Part shown: piece by piece, positions 15,735 through 25,132 of the stretch
Numbering within the stretch: the stretch's first letter is position 1
How the letters are laid out: each line of letters opens with the position of its first letter
From: Opitutaceae bacterium
GTDB lineage: Bacteria > Verrucomicrobiota > Verrucomicrobiia > Opitutales > Opitutaceae
Assembly (NCBI GenBank): GCA_028284385.1
Contig: JANQRT010000073.1
Span: 1 to 64,000, forward strand
DNA: 64,000 nt
Direction of reading: 5' to 3'
Made by a program: the position numbers and the translations under genes
Notes under the pieces: model-generated
What the model saw: the letters and a program-made list of their open reading frames with translations, nothing else
The model's database searches: none
What the model was told of the DNA's origin: nothing

Positions 15735-18110
15735 TCACTTCTTTACGAACCTGACGGCATCGGCAATCACGTAGCCATCGGCCCAGGTAACGCCATCGTC
15801 ATGTCGATTCACGACAAACACTTCATTTTGACCGCTGGCAGTGCTTGTCGAAAAATACTTGTCTGACGCCACTTTGACCCAAACTCCACCGTTGTTCTTC
15901 TGATTAACAGTAGTCGTAATCCGCGTTCCGTTGTGCTTGATGATCACCCAAGTGTTCGACGCCCGATTGCTGGCGGCAGCCCAACGCAGATACACATCGT
16001 AGGTTCCAGCCTGAGCGAGGGCAGCGGTCCACTTGAAGTTCTTGTACGACGTCGTTGCGCCCGCGTTGCCATCGTGATGATAATTGGTTCCGTAGTATCC
16101 ACTCACGCCTGAGCTCGTGGTCCACGATCCAGAAGTCGAGGTGTAAGCCCCATCGGTATTGTCCCGAATCGTTTCGTTGCTTGCATAGTTGAAAAGATCG
16201 TCACCATCGACGAAATAGACGGAATCGTTGCCCGTAAACCGAGATCGAGGATGACAGTCTATCAGATCCAACTTGCCGTCCTTATCCCAATCCACAAAGT
16301 GCGTATGTGGCTCATGGTCTGTAGCCGAGATGTAGTCAGTGCCATCCGCATTCTTGATATATTCCTTTGCTGCAAACGCAGGTGATCCTAATGTACCGAC
16401 ATTGCGATAATATTGCAGCTTAAAGCCGGTCGCGTAGGCTCCGATGACTAAATCAAAGAGTCCGTCTCCATTAATGTCCACGGCCTGCATAGGACACATG
16501 CCAACGACCGTTTGAGGGTACTCAATCGTTAAATCTCCGCCAGACGAATTTTCAACCGTATCAATCTCCTCCAGATCTGTATCGCTCGCTCCTTTTCTTG
16601 AATAGACCTTAATCTTCTTGCTGGCGTTTACTAGCAGCAAATCGAGATCGCCGTCGTCATCGTAATCCGCAATTGCGGGTCGAGTCCGCCACATATGCGT
16701 AAAGCTGCCTCCATTTAGCGTCAAGGTTTGGCGAGCCGTTCCAAAACTCGGATTGCTACGGGTACCCGTATTCTCGAGGAAGTACGTGTTCGCGTACTCT
16801 GCGTCTTGCGTAACGATGTCCAAATCGCCATCATCATCCCAATCGACCACTATCGGCGTCGTATACCCCGCGCTGCCTTCGAAAGGCCCCCAACGGTAGC
16901 TGCCCTGCGCGCGCGCGTTTTGATTGTAGGTCGTCGAGTTTACAGCAATGCGCTCGGCATCATTAAACTGTTTGCTGGTATCGTTGTTAGCATTTCTAAA
17001 AAGGCTAATATATCCATTCTCTCCGCCCGTTATCAAATCAAGATCTCCGTCGTTCTCCCAATCGACTGCCCACGGCATCATGAACGTATCAGCACGCAAC
17101 GACACTGAAGAGCCATTCGATATGTCGGCTCGACTCCAATAGGAATAAACGCCTGCGGAGTATTCATAATTATACAACCCACTCGCCGATAGAAAGACGA
17201 TATCGTAATCTCCGTCCGAATCCAGGTCTACCGTTCGCAAATCCTGCATTAAGTCGTAAGTCGTGGCAATTACGCTTGGGACATAGCAATCCGTAGCACT
17301 GGTATTCTGCTCGATCACGCGAATCTTGCCGTCATAGCTGCCACTCACGATCTCCAAATCAGTGTCGCCATCATAATCCACTACGTTGATGTACCCTCTG
17401 TAGGGAAGGTTGAGATCGCTACCTCCAGACTGCAGCTTCTGAACTGCTGCGAAGCTGGGCGAGGAATTGGTGCCCGTGTTGCGGTAGAAATGAACCCTAC
17501 CTTGTGAGTACACGTTTCTTTGCAGCGTGTTATTCACAAAGGTTACAATGCGATCGCAAACAGAGATCACAAGATCGTTCTTTCCGTCGGAATCCCAATC
17601 TGCCCACGCAATCGAAGGGCTACCATAATTGTTCCAGTTTTTATATGCGCTGAAGTCGTTCGTTATATTGCTGCCGTTCGCTTGAATCTTTCCGCGATCG
17701 ACCCAGGTAGGACTTGCATCCGATCCAGTGTTTTCATAATAGCGAATCTCGTCTTTATATATAAAATCGTGATCGCCATCGCTGTCGTAATCAATGCGAA
17801 ATCCTCTGCCAGACTGGGGCAGCGACAAACTTGTGCCGCTTTCGAATTTCGGCAATGTCCAATCTATATTGGTACCCGAATTCGCGTAGCGATAATTTCC
17901 CAAACGAAGATCGAGTTTACCGTCGCCAGTAAAATCGAAGATTTCCATCATATGGTAAGCGTCGATCATCGTGCCATCCCAAGCGACCGCACCGGATTTT
18001 CCATAGTTGATCGCAGTTCTGGGAGCGTTTGCCGAGTATGCAATAAAAGACGAATCAAGTAGGGTAAAAAGGGGCAAAATGTAGAATAATAAGACGTATT
18101 TTATATTCAT
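15735..18110 (-). CDS. secreted FG-GAP/VCBS-repeat protein with C-terminal golvesin/CBM-like domain
   Basis: A signal peptide (about residues 1-28, ending SANA) leads a 791-residue exported protein. At least nine calcium-binding loops of the form DxDxDGxxD are spread through residues 50-620, for example DYDSDGDHDF, DWDSDGKNDL, DYDDDGDLDL and DINGDGLFDL. These indicate an FG-GAP beta-propeller. The last 140 residues resemble the golvesin C-terminal or CBM-like beta-sandwich, with the segment GTYDVYLRWAAASNRASNTWV and end VIADAVRF. No catalytic domain is seen, so a surface glycan-binding or adhesive role is likely. It sits between a TonB receptor and an SSS symporter. Confidence 0.82.
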   Translation of the reverse strand: MNIKYVLLFYILPLFTLLDSSFIAYSANAPRTAINYGKSGAVAWDGTMIDAYHMMEIFDFTGDGKLDLRLGNYRYANSGTNIDWTLPKFESGTSLSLPQSGRGFRIDYDSDGDHDFIYKDEIRYYENTGSDASPTWVDRGKIQANGSNITNDFSAYKNWNNYGSPSIAWADWDSDGKNDLVISVCDRIVTFVNNTLQRNVYSQGRVHFYRNTGTNSSPSFAAVQKLQSGGSDLNLPYRGYINVVDYDGDTDLEIVSGSYDGKIRVIEQNTSATDCYVPSVIATTYDLMQDLRTVDLDSDGDYDIVFLSASGLYNYEYSAGVYSYWSRADISNGSSVSLRADTFMMPWAVDWENDGDLDLITGGENGYISLFRNANNDTSKQFNDAERIAVNSTTYNQNARAQGSYRWGPFEGSAGYTTPIVVDWDDDGDLDIVTQDAEYANTYFLENTGTRSNPSFGTARQTLTLNGGSFTHMWRTRPAIADYDDDGDLDLLLVNASKKIKVYSRKGASDTDLEEIDTVENSSGGDLTIEYPQTVVGMCPMQAVDINGDGLFDLVIGAYATGFKLQYYRNVGTLGSPAFAAKEYIKNADGTDYISATDHEPHTHFVDWDKDGKLDLIDCHPRSRFTGNDSVYFVDGDDLFNYASNETIRDNTDGAYTSTSGSWTTSSGVSGYYGTNYHHDGNAGATTSYKNFKWTAALAQAGTYDVYLRWAAASNRASNTWVIIKHNGTRITTTVNQKNNGGVWVKVASDKYFSTSTASGQNEVFVVNRHDDGVTWADGYVIADAVRFVKK

Positions 18111-18231
18111 TGGAAACGTTTATTTAGTTTATTATAGTAGCGTGAAATAGAAACGACTTCGCCCGTTTGCACTCGACATTCATCCTCTCGGATCGCCGAG
18201 CGGTACGAATCCTAGCGGATGGTCAACTCTA

Positions 18232-18264
18232 TGAGCAAAACACAGAGTGGAATTCCACTCTGCG
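18232..18264 (-). terminator. probable terminator after TonB receptor
   Basis: On the minus strand the 20-base perfect palindrome at 18243-18262 (arms CAGAGTGG/CCACTCTG around AATT) is followed by TGTTTTGC. It lies just after the receptor stop and before the FG-GAP gene, which suggests the latter has its own promoter. Confidence 0.65.
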
Positions 18265-18289
18265 TTCGTGGCAAACATTACCCGTTCAC

Positions 18290-20596
18290 TCAGAATTTAT
18301 ACGTCGCAGAGATACGATAGTTAGGATCTTCCGCTCTGATAACGGCTGAATCGTTCACGGCAGAAACAATTCCTTCATAGCCTAATACGTTGTAGGCATT
18401 CAACTGAAGGCTCCAGTTATCCTTACGATACCCAACGAGCAAGTCCATCGTACCACCGGAAGCTGCGAAAAGGTTGTTGCCGTTGTCGATTGAAAATTCA
18501 CCGTTGTACTTGTAGCCAAGACCGGCAAAGGCCCCCTTCAAACCTCCGTCCGTGAACGTATAACGGCCGAAGAATGAATAAGTCGGTGTTCTCGGAACTC
18601 CTCGGAAGTAATTGCCGACAGCGTTCTTGGAATCTACGTCACTTACTGCAGCTATCAGTGAAATGTTCTCATTTACGAGATAAGCCAAGTCCAGTTCGAC
18701 CCCTGTCGTTTTCTGAACACCCTCCTGAGCGAGATCGAAACCGCTGCCGTCCGGTCTCACCACCTGCACCGTCACGTTCGTCAGCTCCATGTCGAAATAT
18801 GACGCAGTTAATATGAAGCGGTTGTCGAGCAGGGTTGTTTTGACACCGACCTCATCAATGACGCCTTCCTGATTCTCAAAAGGCAGCCCAGTCCTGACAT
18901 CCACGCCACTTACGAAGTTAAACGTGGTAGCATGCTGCGCAAACAAACTGACGTCTTCAACCGGTTTATAAACCACCCCTTGCTTCCACGTAAACTCGTT
19001 TCCAGAGGTTCTGCCGGTCGCCTCTTCGACCTCTACGGGTTCGTTAGCTGCAAGAGACTTATCAACGTCATAGGTCCCGCTTACGCTACGACCCCAGTCG
19101 TAACGGGAACCTATTGCGAGAATCAGCTTGTCGTCGAAAAAGCTGATATTGTCCAACACACCAGCGGAAAAACTGTCACCTTCGTTCCAACCCTGCCAGG
19201 GGATAAACGTATTGGGAACGCCGGCTACGAGTTCCTCGTTCGTCAATTGTTCAACGGCCCCATCTAGCAAGGAGAAACGTCCCGCCGGAATCTTGCGAAA
19301 GAATGAACTGCCTCGCTCAGTCATTCCGCCACGCAAATTGACGACCATGCTATGCTTGATGGACTCGGTCCCGAACTCGCCTGCAAGGTCGATGTTGATT
19401 GCCCCGCTGTCGCTTTTGCTTCTGAAATCACGGGATTGATATCCGGCTTTCCAGTCCGCGATTCGCGGGTCGGAAAGACTTACTTCGCTAAAGGCCCCCA
19501 GTCTAACTCCATCGGCGTCATATGCCGCAGTGTCAAATTGAACAATCGATGGGGATTTGTCGCCTTTAGAGAGATTGTAGCGCATCACTGTCCGCATTGT
19601 CCAATCACTGCCAAACATGTCGAACGGCTGCTCGAATCCGATTTCGTAGTTGTAGGTATTGCCCTTCGAGAGATTTCCTTTAGGCGTCTTATTTATAGAC
19701 TTTCCTAGCAGGAAATCATCATCGTCGGCATCGATAACAGGCACTTCGCCTTCCTGCAGTCCAACCTTCCACCCCGCCAGGAACTGATTATTGTATTCCC
19801 TATCGATTTCGAAATTTGAGTAATACAGCTGCCCCCAGAATCGCCCGCCACCCTCGAAATAGGTATTGGCTATCAATGATATTCCGTTGATATCGGCCTC
19901 CGCGCCGCCCTCGTCCGTATCATGCCAATGGCGATTGCCACGTCGCGACGAAACGATTGCCCTCAAGGCTGAATTTTCACCGAGCTTTCGGTTTACGTCG
20001 ACTACTCCTTTTATGTACTCCTCGTAACCACCTGCAACTTGCATTTCGAGGTTAGTGAAATTGTCGGTAACTGCCCGGTTGCTGATCTTATTGATCACAC
20101 CTCCGAGGGTATGGGAGCCATACAGGACGCCCGCCGGCCCCTTGATCACCTCCAGGCGATCGTAGTGAGCAGAATCATCGCCAATCATGTCCCTAGTACC
20201 TGAGTTATCTGGGAGACCATCCCGATAATTCCCAACAGATGCTTGGTAGCCTCTTAGTGTAACTCGAGCGTTGCCTGGGTTCGGATCAGTAGCGGAGTTT
20301 TGAACGCCGGATACAAATCTCAGCGCTTCTTCCGCCGAGATAGCAGCAACATCAGACATGAAATCACTGGTTATCGAAATGACGCTCGATGAAATGTCCG
20401 AATTCGGTAGGGCTTGTCTGGTCGCTCCAATAGATTCGGTCACTCCATAGCCACGGTCGTCATCCGCCGAAACCTCAAAGGGCGAAAGCGTGAAAACGCC
20501 TTCTTCGTCTTCGGCATGCAGCGAATTGATACTGGCGAGAAAAAGCGGACAAAACGCCCACCACAAAAATCGAATGTGTTCTATTTTTAGGTTCAT
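18290..20596 (-). CDS. TonB-dependent receptor (siderophore-receptor-like architecture)
   Basis: Outer-membrane beta-barrel transporter with plug. I choose the Met at 20596, which gives the signal peptide MNLKIEHIRFLWWAFCPLFL and following residues to SLHAE; a frame extends 19 codons further upstream. The plug carries the Opitutales-type start FTLSPFEVSADDDRGYGVTES, then RFVSGVQNSATDPNPGN, VTLRGYQASVGNYRDGLP and the typical DRLEVIKGPAGVLYGSHTLGGVIN. The barrel ends in a terminal aromatic residue (RISATYKF). The FhuE/FecA-like layout is often labelled siderophore receptor, but its place in a glycoside locus suggests a glycan or glycoside ligand. A GntR-type inverted repeat lies 134 bases upstream of the start. 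Confidence 0.9.
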   Translation of the reverse strand: MNLKIEHIRFLWWAFCPLFLASINSLHAEDEEGVFTLSPFEVSADDDRGYGVTESIGATRQALPNSDISSSVISITSDFMSDVAAISAEEALRFVSGVQNSATDPNPGNARVTLRGYQASVGNYRDGLPDNSGTRDMIGDDSAHYDRLEVIKGPAGVLYGSHTLGGVINKISNRAVTDNFTNLEMQVAGGYEEYIKGVVDVNRKLGENSALRAIVSSRRGNRHWHDTDEGGAEADINGISLIANTYFEGGGRFWGQLYYSNFEIDREYNNQFLAGWKVGLQEGEVPVIDADDDDFLLGKSINKTPKGNLSKGNTYNYEIGFEQPFDMFGSDWTMRTVMRYNLSKGDKSPSIVQFDTAAYDADGVRLGAFSEVSLSDPRIADWKAGYQSRDFRSKSDSGAINIDLAGEFGTESIKHSMVVNLRGGMTERGSSFFRKIPAGRFSLLDGAVEQLTNEELVAGVPNTFIPWQGWNEGDSFSAGVLDNISFFDDKLILAIGSRYDWGRSVSGTYDVDKSLAANEPVEVEEATGRTSGNEFTWKQGVVYKPVEDVSLFAQHATTFNFVSGVDVRTGLPFENQEGVIDEVGVKTTLLDNRFILTASYFDMELTNVTVQVVRPDGSGFDLAQEGVQKTTGVELDLAYLVNENISLIAAVSDVDSKNAVGNYFRGVPRTPTYSFFGRYTFTDGGLKGAFAGLGYKYNGEFSIDNGNNLFAASGGTMDLLVGYRKDNWSLQLNAYNVLGYEGIVSAVNDSAVIRAEDPNYRISATYKF

Positions 20597-20729
20597 CGAA
20601 TCATTTACATTTGCAGTTAGTTTGGAGTATGCGGCTTTCGGCAGAAAGGCCACAGGGTTAAGAAAGCTGTGTCGCTAACTATAAATTCGAACGTTCTTAG
20701 CATTTCATCACACATGCAACAGCCCTCAA

Positions 20730-20750
20730 CTGGTGATTGTTGCTTACCAG
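20730..20750. promoter_or_regulatory. candidate GntR-type operator before TonB receptor
   Basis: CTGGTGAT-TGTTG-CTTACCAG matches the perfect 8-5-8 inverted repeat in front of the GntR-type regulator gene (22242-22262) at 14 of 16 arm positions with identical spacing. It lies upstream of the receptor start, so the receptor is probably controlled by that regulator. Confidence 0.6.
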
Positions 20751-20787
20751 CAAGGTTGTAACAAACGCTCGAATACGACTGCAGCCT

Positions 20788-21123
20788 TCATTCTTTCAGG
20801 GCAATTTGAACCAATAATTTGAATACGGAATTCGATCCGCCAACACGACAATTCAGTCGAAGCCAATTGCCGAAATGCGTGACGCGAACGAAACTAAGCC
20901 CCTTCTCCTTTAACGGCCCAAAGGAAGATCCTTCCTTAGCCCAGTTGACCCCGTCGTGCGAAATCTCAACATCGCCTTCTAAGGATGCTGTTTCTCCCGA
21001 TTTATCTTCCACCATCACGAAGAAGATCGCTTCGCTGGCCCATCCACACTCGAACGGGTGTGTCTGAAAACCTTCAGTAACCTCTTTTTTGACCTCCAAA
21101 TGAGCCGCATTGAATTCACGCAT
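20788..21123 (-). CDS. conserved-looking small protein of unknown function
   Basis: A 111-residue protein without signal peptide or membrane segment. It looks all-beta: alternating hydrophobic positions, a segment GDVEISHDGVNWAKEG and a C-terminal LLVQIALKE. I do not recognise the family. It lies 74 bases after the 335-residue unknown gene on the same strand and probably shares its transcript from the regulator-facing promoter. A sugar-binding or accessory role is only a guess from position. Confidence 0.6.
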   Translation of the reverse strand: MREFNAAHLEVKKEVTEGFQTHPFECGWASEAIFFVMVEDKSGETASLEGDVEISHDGVNWAKEGSSFGPLKEKGLSFVRVTHFGNWLRLNCRVGGSNSVFKLLVQIALKE

Positions 21124-21197
21124 TGTGCCAAATAAACAATTTATGGGTTAAGAAAATCGCGGGAAGGTCAGCGAACTGCCCGCGTTATGGTTCTCCA

Positions 21198-22205
21198 TCA
21201 ATCTTGCGAGACCACAATCGAATCTATGTATAGGAAGACGCGACGTTTCGCGTCATTCTCAACCCAGATCAAAGGATTGAGCAATCCCTCTATTCGAGCG
21301 TATGCCGGAATCGGGAATATCGGCTTTCCCCTGAGATCGAACGTTCGGTCTTGAGCCTGAAACTCTACATACTCGCGGTTCTTTACGTCGAGCAGTAGTC
21401 TAAAATACAGCCAGTTAATTTTGCAGTCCGTCTCGTTATAGCAAAGCTCTTGTTCGCCATTTGGAACATACTGAAAACCATCATGCCGCCCATCTGGATG
21501 CCTTCGACCATACCACATCGGATCGACCCCCTTCTTACACCAATCGCCCTCGGTTCCATAGGCCCAATCATCGTCGCTCACATCGGAAGGGTGTATATAC
21601 TGCCATTTGCGATGCGGTTTACCATCGACTGCATTCACGTAGCGCACACCCGCAAAGGCTCGACTTTGCCGCTCTTGCATGTCGAAGCCGACTCCGAAGG
21701 CCCGCAAAGAGTTTTCACTTAAACCACCCAAATCAGCAGTGTTGGAGACCCGATCTTGTTCCGCGGTGTACGAAAACCACATCTCGAACTGCAGACGTTT
21801 GCTATCCCTATGGTGAAAAGACATTCGTTTAATTGCGTGGCCCAAACTGCCCGGAGCCGGCATCTGATCATAGCGATTAGCCGTTGGCCGCGTAGAGAGC
21901 TTCAAGCTGTAAGTGCCGGACAAGGCGCCATGCGTCCCTGGATATCGATACGTGGCGCTACTAAGCATAACCGGAGGCCACTCATGCTTGATCACAATGC
22001 TCTTACGAGTGTCGAAATTCGGAGCCTGGGTGAAATTTGGCATCAACGCCATCCAGCCATTATGGCCATGCGAAAACGTATCGTAGGTTAAGACTCGCTT
22101 GAGAGGATTGAATCGATCGATTTGCGAATCGCCAAAATCGAAACCTGTCGCGGCAGGATGTGGAGTTTCGGTTAAAACAGACATAGAAATGAAACTAGAT
22201 TTCAA
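21198..22205 (-). CDS. protein of unknown function, beta-sandwich-like
   Basis: A 335-residue protein, acidic and aromatic-rich, without a clear signal peptide (the start MKSSFISMSVLTETP is not hydrophobic enough). Motifs such as DTFSHGHNGWMALMPNF, YPGTHGALSGTYSLKLSTRP, FEMWFSYTAEQD and RRVFLYIDSIVVSQ suggest a jelly-roll or concanavalin-like fold of the kind seen in glycan-binding proteins. I cannot name a family with confidence. It is the first gene of the minus-strand series and lies 104 bases from the divergent GntR-type regulator, with the regulator's operator between them, so it should be part of that regulon. Confidence 0.7.
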   Translation of the reverse strand: MKSSFISMSVLTETPHPAATGFDFGDSQIDRFNPLKRVLTYDTFSHGHNGWMALMPNFTQAPNFDTRKSIVIKHEWPPVMLSSATYRYPGTHGALSGTYSLKLSTRPTANRYDQMPAPGSLGHAIKRMSFHHRDSKRLQFEMWFSYTAEQDRVSNTADLGGLSENSLRAFGVGFDMQERQSRAFAGVRYVNAVDGKPHRKWQYIHPSDVSDDDWAYGTEGDWCKKGVDPMWYGRRHPDGRHDGFQYVPNGEQELCYNETDCKINWLYFRLLLDVKNREYVEFQAQDRTFDLRGKPIFPIPAYARIEGLLNPLIWVENDAKRRVFLYIDSIVVSQD

Positions 22206-22241
22206 CTTAGCTCGATGCTCCGGCTAAGAAAGAACCCTCTT

Positions 22242-22262
22242 CTGGTAATTAGATATTACCAG
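22242..22262. promoter_or_regulatory. perfect inverted repeat, operator of GntR-type regulator
   Basis: CTGGTAAT-TAGAT-ATTACCAG is an exact 8-5-8 inverted repeat in the divergent region between the 335-residue unknown gene and the regulator. Related sites lie at 20730 and 23677. This arrangement fits autoregulation plus control of both flanking units. Confidence 0.75.
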
Positions 22263-22309
22263 TTAACTTGCTTCGCCTAAAGTTCTCTTTTAGCGTGTTA
22301 TCTCTAAGC

Positions 22310-23374
22310 ATGAAGGTCCCAATCAAACGATCACTCGTCTCCGAGACCTACAGCATAATTCGCGATGCGATCGAATCCGGACGCTGGGAGAGAATTCTGC
22401 CTGGCGAACGCACTCTGTGCAATATCTTCCAAATAAGCCGCCCCACCTTGCGACGAGCCCTCCAACAACTCGAAACCGAGGGCATCATCGTGAATAGCCA
22501 AGGCAAAAAGCGACGAATCTCCAAACAACCAGAAACCCCTGTAAAGCGAAGCAACGAGATACACATCGGCTACCTCTGCCCAGCTCCTACCCACGAGATT
22601 CTCGGATATACCCATCGGAAAATCGCTGCGATCGAACACTTCATCCACCAAAAACAGATGAACTTCGCACTGCATTCGAGGCCCGGCTGCTTTACCAAAT
22701 CGCCCGCCAAAGCGCTTAGAGCAATCATAGACGAAACGCAGGCCAACTGCTGGATAGTCCAGCAAACCAATCTTGAAATGCAGCAGTGGTTCGAAAGCGA
22801 AAATATTCCGACTGTGATTTCCGGCACGCCGCACGACGGCATCAACCTGCCGTACATAGATCTAGACAATGAAGCGATTTGCCGCCATGCGGTAGGCCTG
22901 CTAATTGCGAAGAGCTTCCGCTACATCTGCTACCTCACAACCAACGATTTCTTTCCTGGAGACCTGCAATCGGATGCGGGCTTTCTTAGCGGAATCGAAT
23001 CGAGCGCCGAAGCACACGGACTTATCGCGAGGCACAATGGAACTCGCGACGGGATTTGCGCCAAACTGGACATGCTCTTGAATGCCAAGGAAACGCCAGA
23101 CGCCTTTATCATCGATAAATCCAATCATGCGTTTACGGTAACCAGCTACCTTCTGCAAAAAGGCACTCGAATCCCCGACGATATAGCACTGATTTGTCGC
23201 ACTGAAAGCCTAGATTTTAGTTATATGAAGCCATCGGTCGCCCACTACTCGCGCAATACGATCGAACTCGCCAAACGCACCGCCGACCTAGCCGCCAAAA
23301 TCGCAATTGGCGAAACTGTTGATGTCCAAGGTACGCTCATCATTCCCGATCTCAATCCCGGCGAAAGTATATAG
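22310..23374 (+). CDS. GntR-type regulator with LacI-like sugar-binding domain
   Basis: The start at 22310 gives MKVPIKRSLVSETYSIIRDA directly at the beginning of the winged helix; a frame extends 14 codons upstream. Residues 5-70 are a GntR wHTH, with LPGERTLCNIFQISRPTLRRALQQLETEGII. Residues about 85-350 form a periplasmic-binding-protein-like sensor, with HIGYLCP, IPTVISGTPHDGINLPYIDLDNE, ASYLLQKGTRIPDDIALIC-like segments and a tail typical of LacI C-termini. This domain pair is known from sugar regulators such as AraR. It sits between the minus-strand glycoside locus and the aldolase gene and has three matching operators nearby. Confidence 0.88.
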   Translation: MKVPIKRSLVSETYSIIRDAIESGRWERILPGERTLCNIFQISRPTLRRALQQLETEGIIVNSQGKKRRISKQPETPVKRSNEIHIGYLCPAPTHEILGYTHRKIAAIEHFIHQKQMNFALHSRPGCFTKSPAKALRAIIDETQANCWIVQQTNLEMQQWFESENIPTVISGTPHDGINLPYIDLDNEAICRHAVGLLIAKSFRYICYLTTNDFFPGDLQSDAGFLSGIESSAEAHGLIARHNGTRDGICAKLDMLLNAKETPDAFIIDKSNHAFTVTSYLLQKGTRIPDDIALICRTESLDFSYMKPSVAHYSRNTIELAKRTADLAAKIAIGETVDVQGTLIIPDLNPGESI

Positions 23375-23849
23375 CCCAGTGATTCCATTCCAACTACAAC
23401 TATACCAAGAAACAGTTTTCTCGATATCAATAGGCTAGTCCGATTCTTCCTCGCAGTCCTGTCTCAAAGGTCTCGACGAATATTGCATGAAGTTTCTTAT
23501 TACTGCCGAGTCACGCCCCTATGACGATCTCCAGAAGATTATCATTCCGATTTCTTCTCTCTAAGTCTATGAAACGCTCTTTACAAGATTTCGGGAACGC
23601 CCTTGATTCACAGGATTCTAGAATTCACGAAAAATCGTTCAAGGACCTGCACACAAGCTAATAACTCTTCAACTGACTGGTGGGCAATTGTTACCATTTG
23701 ATATCTATTGCTACCAAAGGTTTGACATGCTGCCTTTCAGCAAAAACCCGACTAGCGACATACCTCATTTTCGATGCGCACTAGTGGGAGTTGTTCGGAT
23801 TTCTACAGCTAAATCGAAAACAAATATTTCAATACACTGACCAACTTGA
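23375..23849. other. 475-base intergenic region before the aldolase
   Basis: No gene of recognisable family is present; the longest Met-started frame is about 25 codons (from 23487). It contains the third GntR-type site (23677-23697) and a TTGACA hexamer at 23722 that lacks a good -10. The aldolase promoter should lie in the last 150 bases. Confidence 0.45.
23677..23697. promoter_or_regulatory. weaker candidate GntR-type operator before aldolase
   Basis: CTGGTGGG-CAATT-GTTACCAT keeps the 8-5-8 spacing and matches 11 of 16 arm positions of the perfect site at 22242. It lies about 150 bases before the aldolase start. A further TACCA element follows at 23712. Confidence 0.4.
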
Positions 23850-24619
23850 ATGACCAAAAGCAAAGTTAAGCAAATTTGGAGAAACGGAGAAACCGCCCTC
23901 GGAACTCTCGTAAAGTCCATTGATCCGGTACACTCAGAGATACTGAGCCAAATCGGCTTCGACTTTCTTTGGTACGACTTGGAACACAGCGACAAGAGCC
24001 TGGAGACGTTCGCACACCTGTCACGAGCGACACGAGGGGGCTCAGTCGACATACTAGCTCGGCCGGCACGCTGGGAGCTCATGAGGATGGGCAGGCTTCT
24101 GGAGGCTGGCGCCCACGGCATAATGTATCCACGATGCGAATCTGCCGAAGAAGCTCGAGAAGTTGTGCGTTGGTCGAAGTTCCATCCCCTTGGCGAGCGC
24201 GGTTTCGACGGAGGCGGCGTCGATAATGCATACGGACAGTACCCAGCTAGCGACTACACGAAAGATGCGAACGAAAACACCTGGATCACTGCTCAAATCG
24301 AATCCCCCATCGCCCTGGAGAATGCTTCAGAGATAGCTTCCGTTGATGGCATCGATTGCATATTCTTCGGTCCCGGGGATTATTCAGCGCTGTCCGGCCG
24401 CCTAGGTGACGTGAAAGGCAGCGAAACGCTCGACGCCGCTAAAAAAGTTGCCGAAGCAACCCTCGCAGCTGGCAAGATATTTGGTACGCTCGTCTTCGAC
24501 ATGGAGCACGCGAAACACATGAAAAAACGGGAGCGCAGCTGCTAATACACGGTGCCGACACCGTTTTCTACAGAAATGTCTACACAGAATTACTCGAAAA
24601 CTATAAAAAGCTAATTTGA
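23850..24619 (+). pseudogene. HpcH/HpaI-family aldolase, frameshifted near the C-terminus
   Basis: Class II (metal) pyruvate aldolase of the HpcH/GarL/RhmA family, which splits 2-keto-3-deoxy acids. The N-terminal 225 residues are intact: IDPVHSEILSQIGFDFLWYDLEHS, MYPRCESAEEAREVVRW, HPLGERGFDGGG and DCIFFGPGDYSALSG. In the reading frame the protein stops at 24545 after KKRERSC. In the -1 frame the missing end continues perfectly: TGAQLLIHGADTVFYRNVYTE and further to a stop at 24617. The shift falls on a run of six A at 24522-24527, where seven would restore a protein of about 256 residues, the family's usual length. It could be a pseudogene, a sequencing error, or slippage on ATG-AAA-AAA. Confidence 0.85.
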
Positions 24620-24877
24620 ATCCGGGAATTCGCTATGTTCATATGAACCATATCTGTTAAAGGGTGAAAATCGATTAATCTAGCGATGCCTAAATTCATA
24701 TATAATAAATAGATTATATATTGAAAATCGAATCTTAATTTTAGTTGAAAAATGACTAATAGAAGTTTCGGGAAGCGATGACGCGTCTATCTGAAATTGC
24801 TTGAATCGAATTTTCCAGATCAAAAACACATAAACATGTGAACCTATTTATCGCCAATATTTTATGATCCTCTGTAT
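24620..24877. other. AT-rich intergenic region
   Basis: Base composition drops sharply towards A/T compared with the coding flanks. A 12-base palindrome GTTCATATGAAC lies at 24637-24648. No gene is seen. It leads into the HTH gene and the zone of gene fragments. Confidence 0.4.
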
Positions 24878-25132
24878 GTGTCTAAAAACTCTAATCCTAG
24901 CATCGAAATAGCATTCGGAGAGGTATTACGTAGACTACGCAAGAATCTAGGACTCACGCAAAATGAGCTTTCCGAAAAATCAGGACTTTCGACGAACTTC
25001 ATATCATTCTGCGAACGTGGCCTCCAACAGCCGAGTCTGAATGCCATCTTCTTGCTTTCTCTCGCCTTGAAGATCGAACCGGCGGAATTCGTAAGAGAAG
25101 TACAGAACAAGAACCCTGTACCCAATTTTTGA
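24878..25132 (+). CDS. small XRE-type helix-turn-helix protein
   Basis: An 84-residue protein starting at GTG. The helix-turn-helix covers residues about 10-66: FGEVLRRLRKNLGLTQNELS, then EKSGLSTNFISFCERGLQQP and SLNAIFLLSLALKI. This is the standalone Cro/CI-like type common in accessory DNA and in restriction-modification control genes. It has no partner gene; a GIY-YIG fragment starts exactly at its stop. The A/T-rich surroundings and the neighbouring fragments suggest acquired DNA. Its target is unknown. Confidence 0.8.
   Translation: MSKNSNPSIEIAFGEVLRRLRKNLGLTQNELSEKSGLSTNFISFCERGLQQPSLNAIFLLSLALKIEPAEFVREVQNKNPVPNF

Noticed and set aside
23722..23750. TTGACA upstream of the aldolase as a promoter
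   Set aside because: No acceptable -10 at 16-18 bases downstream.
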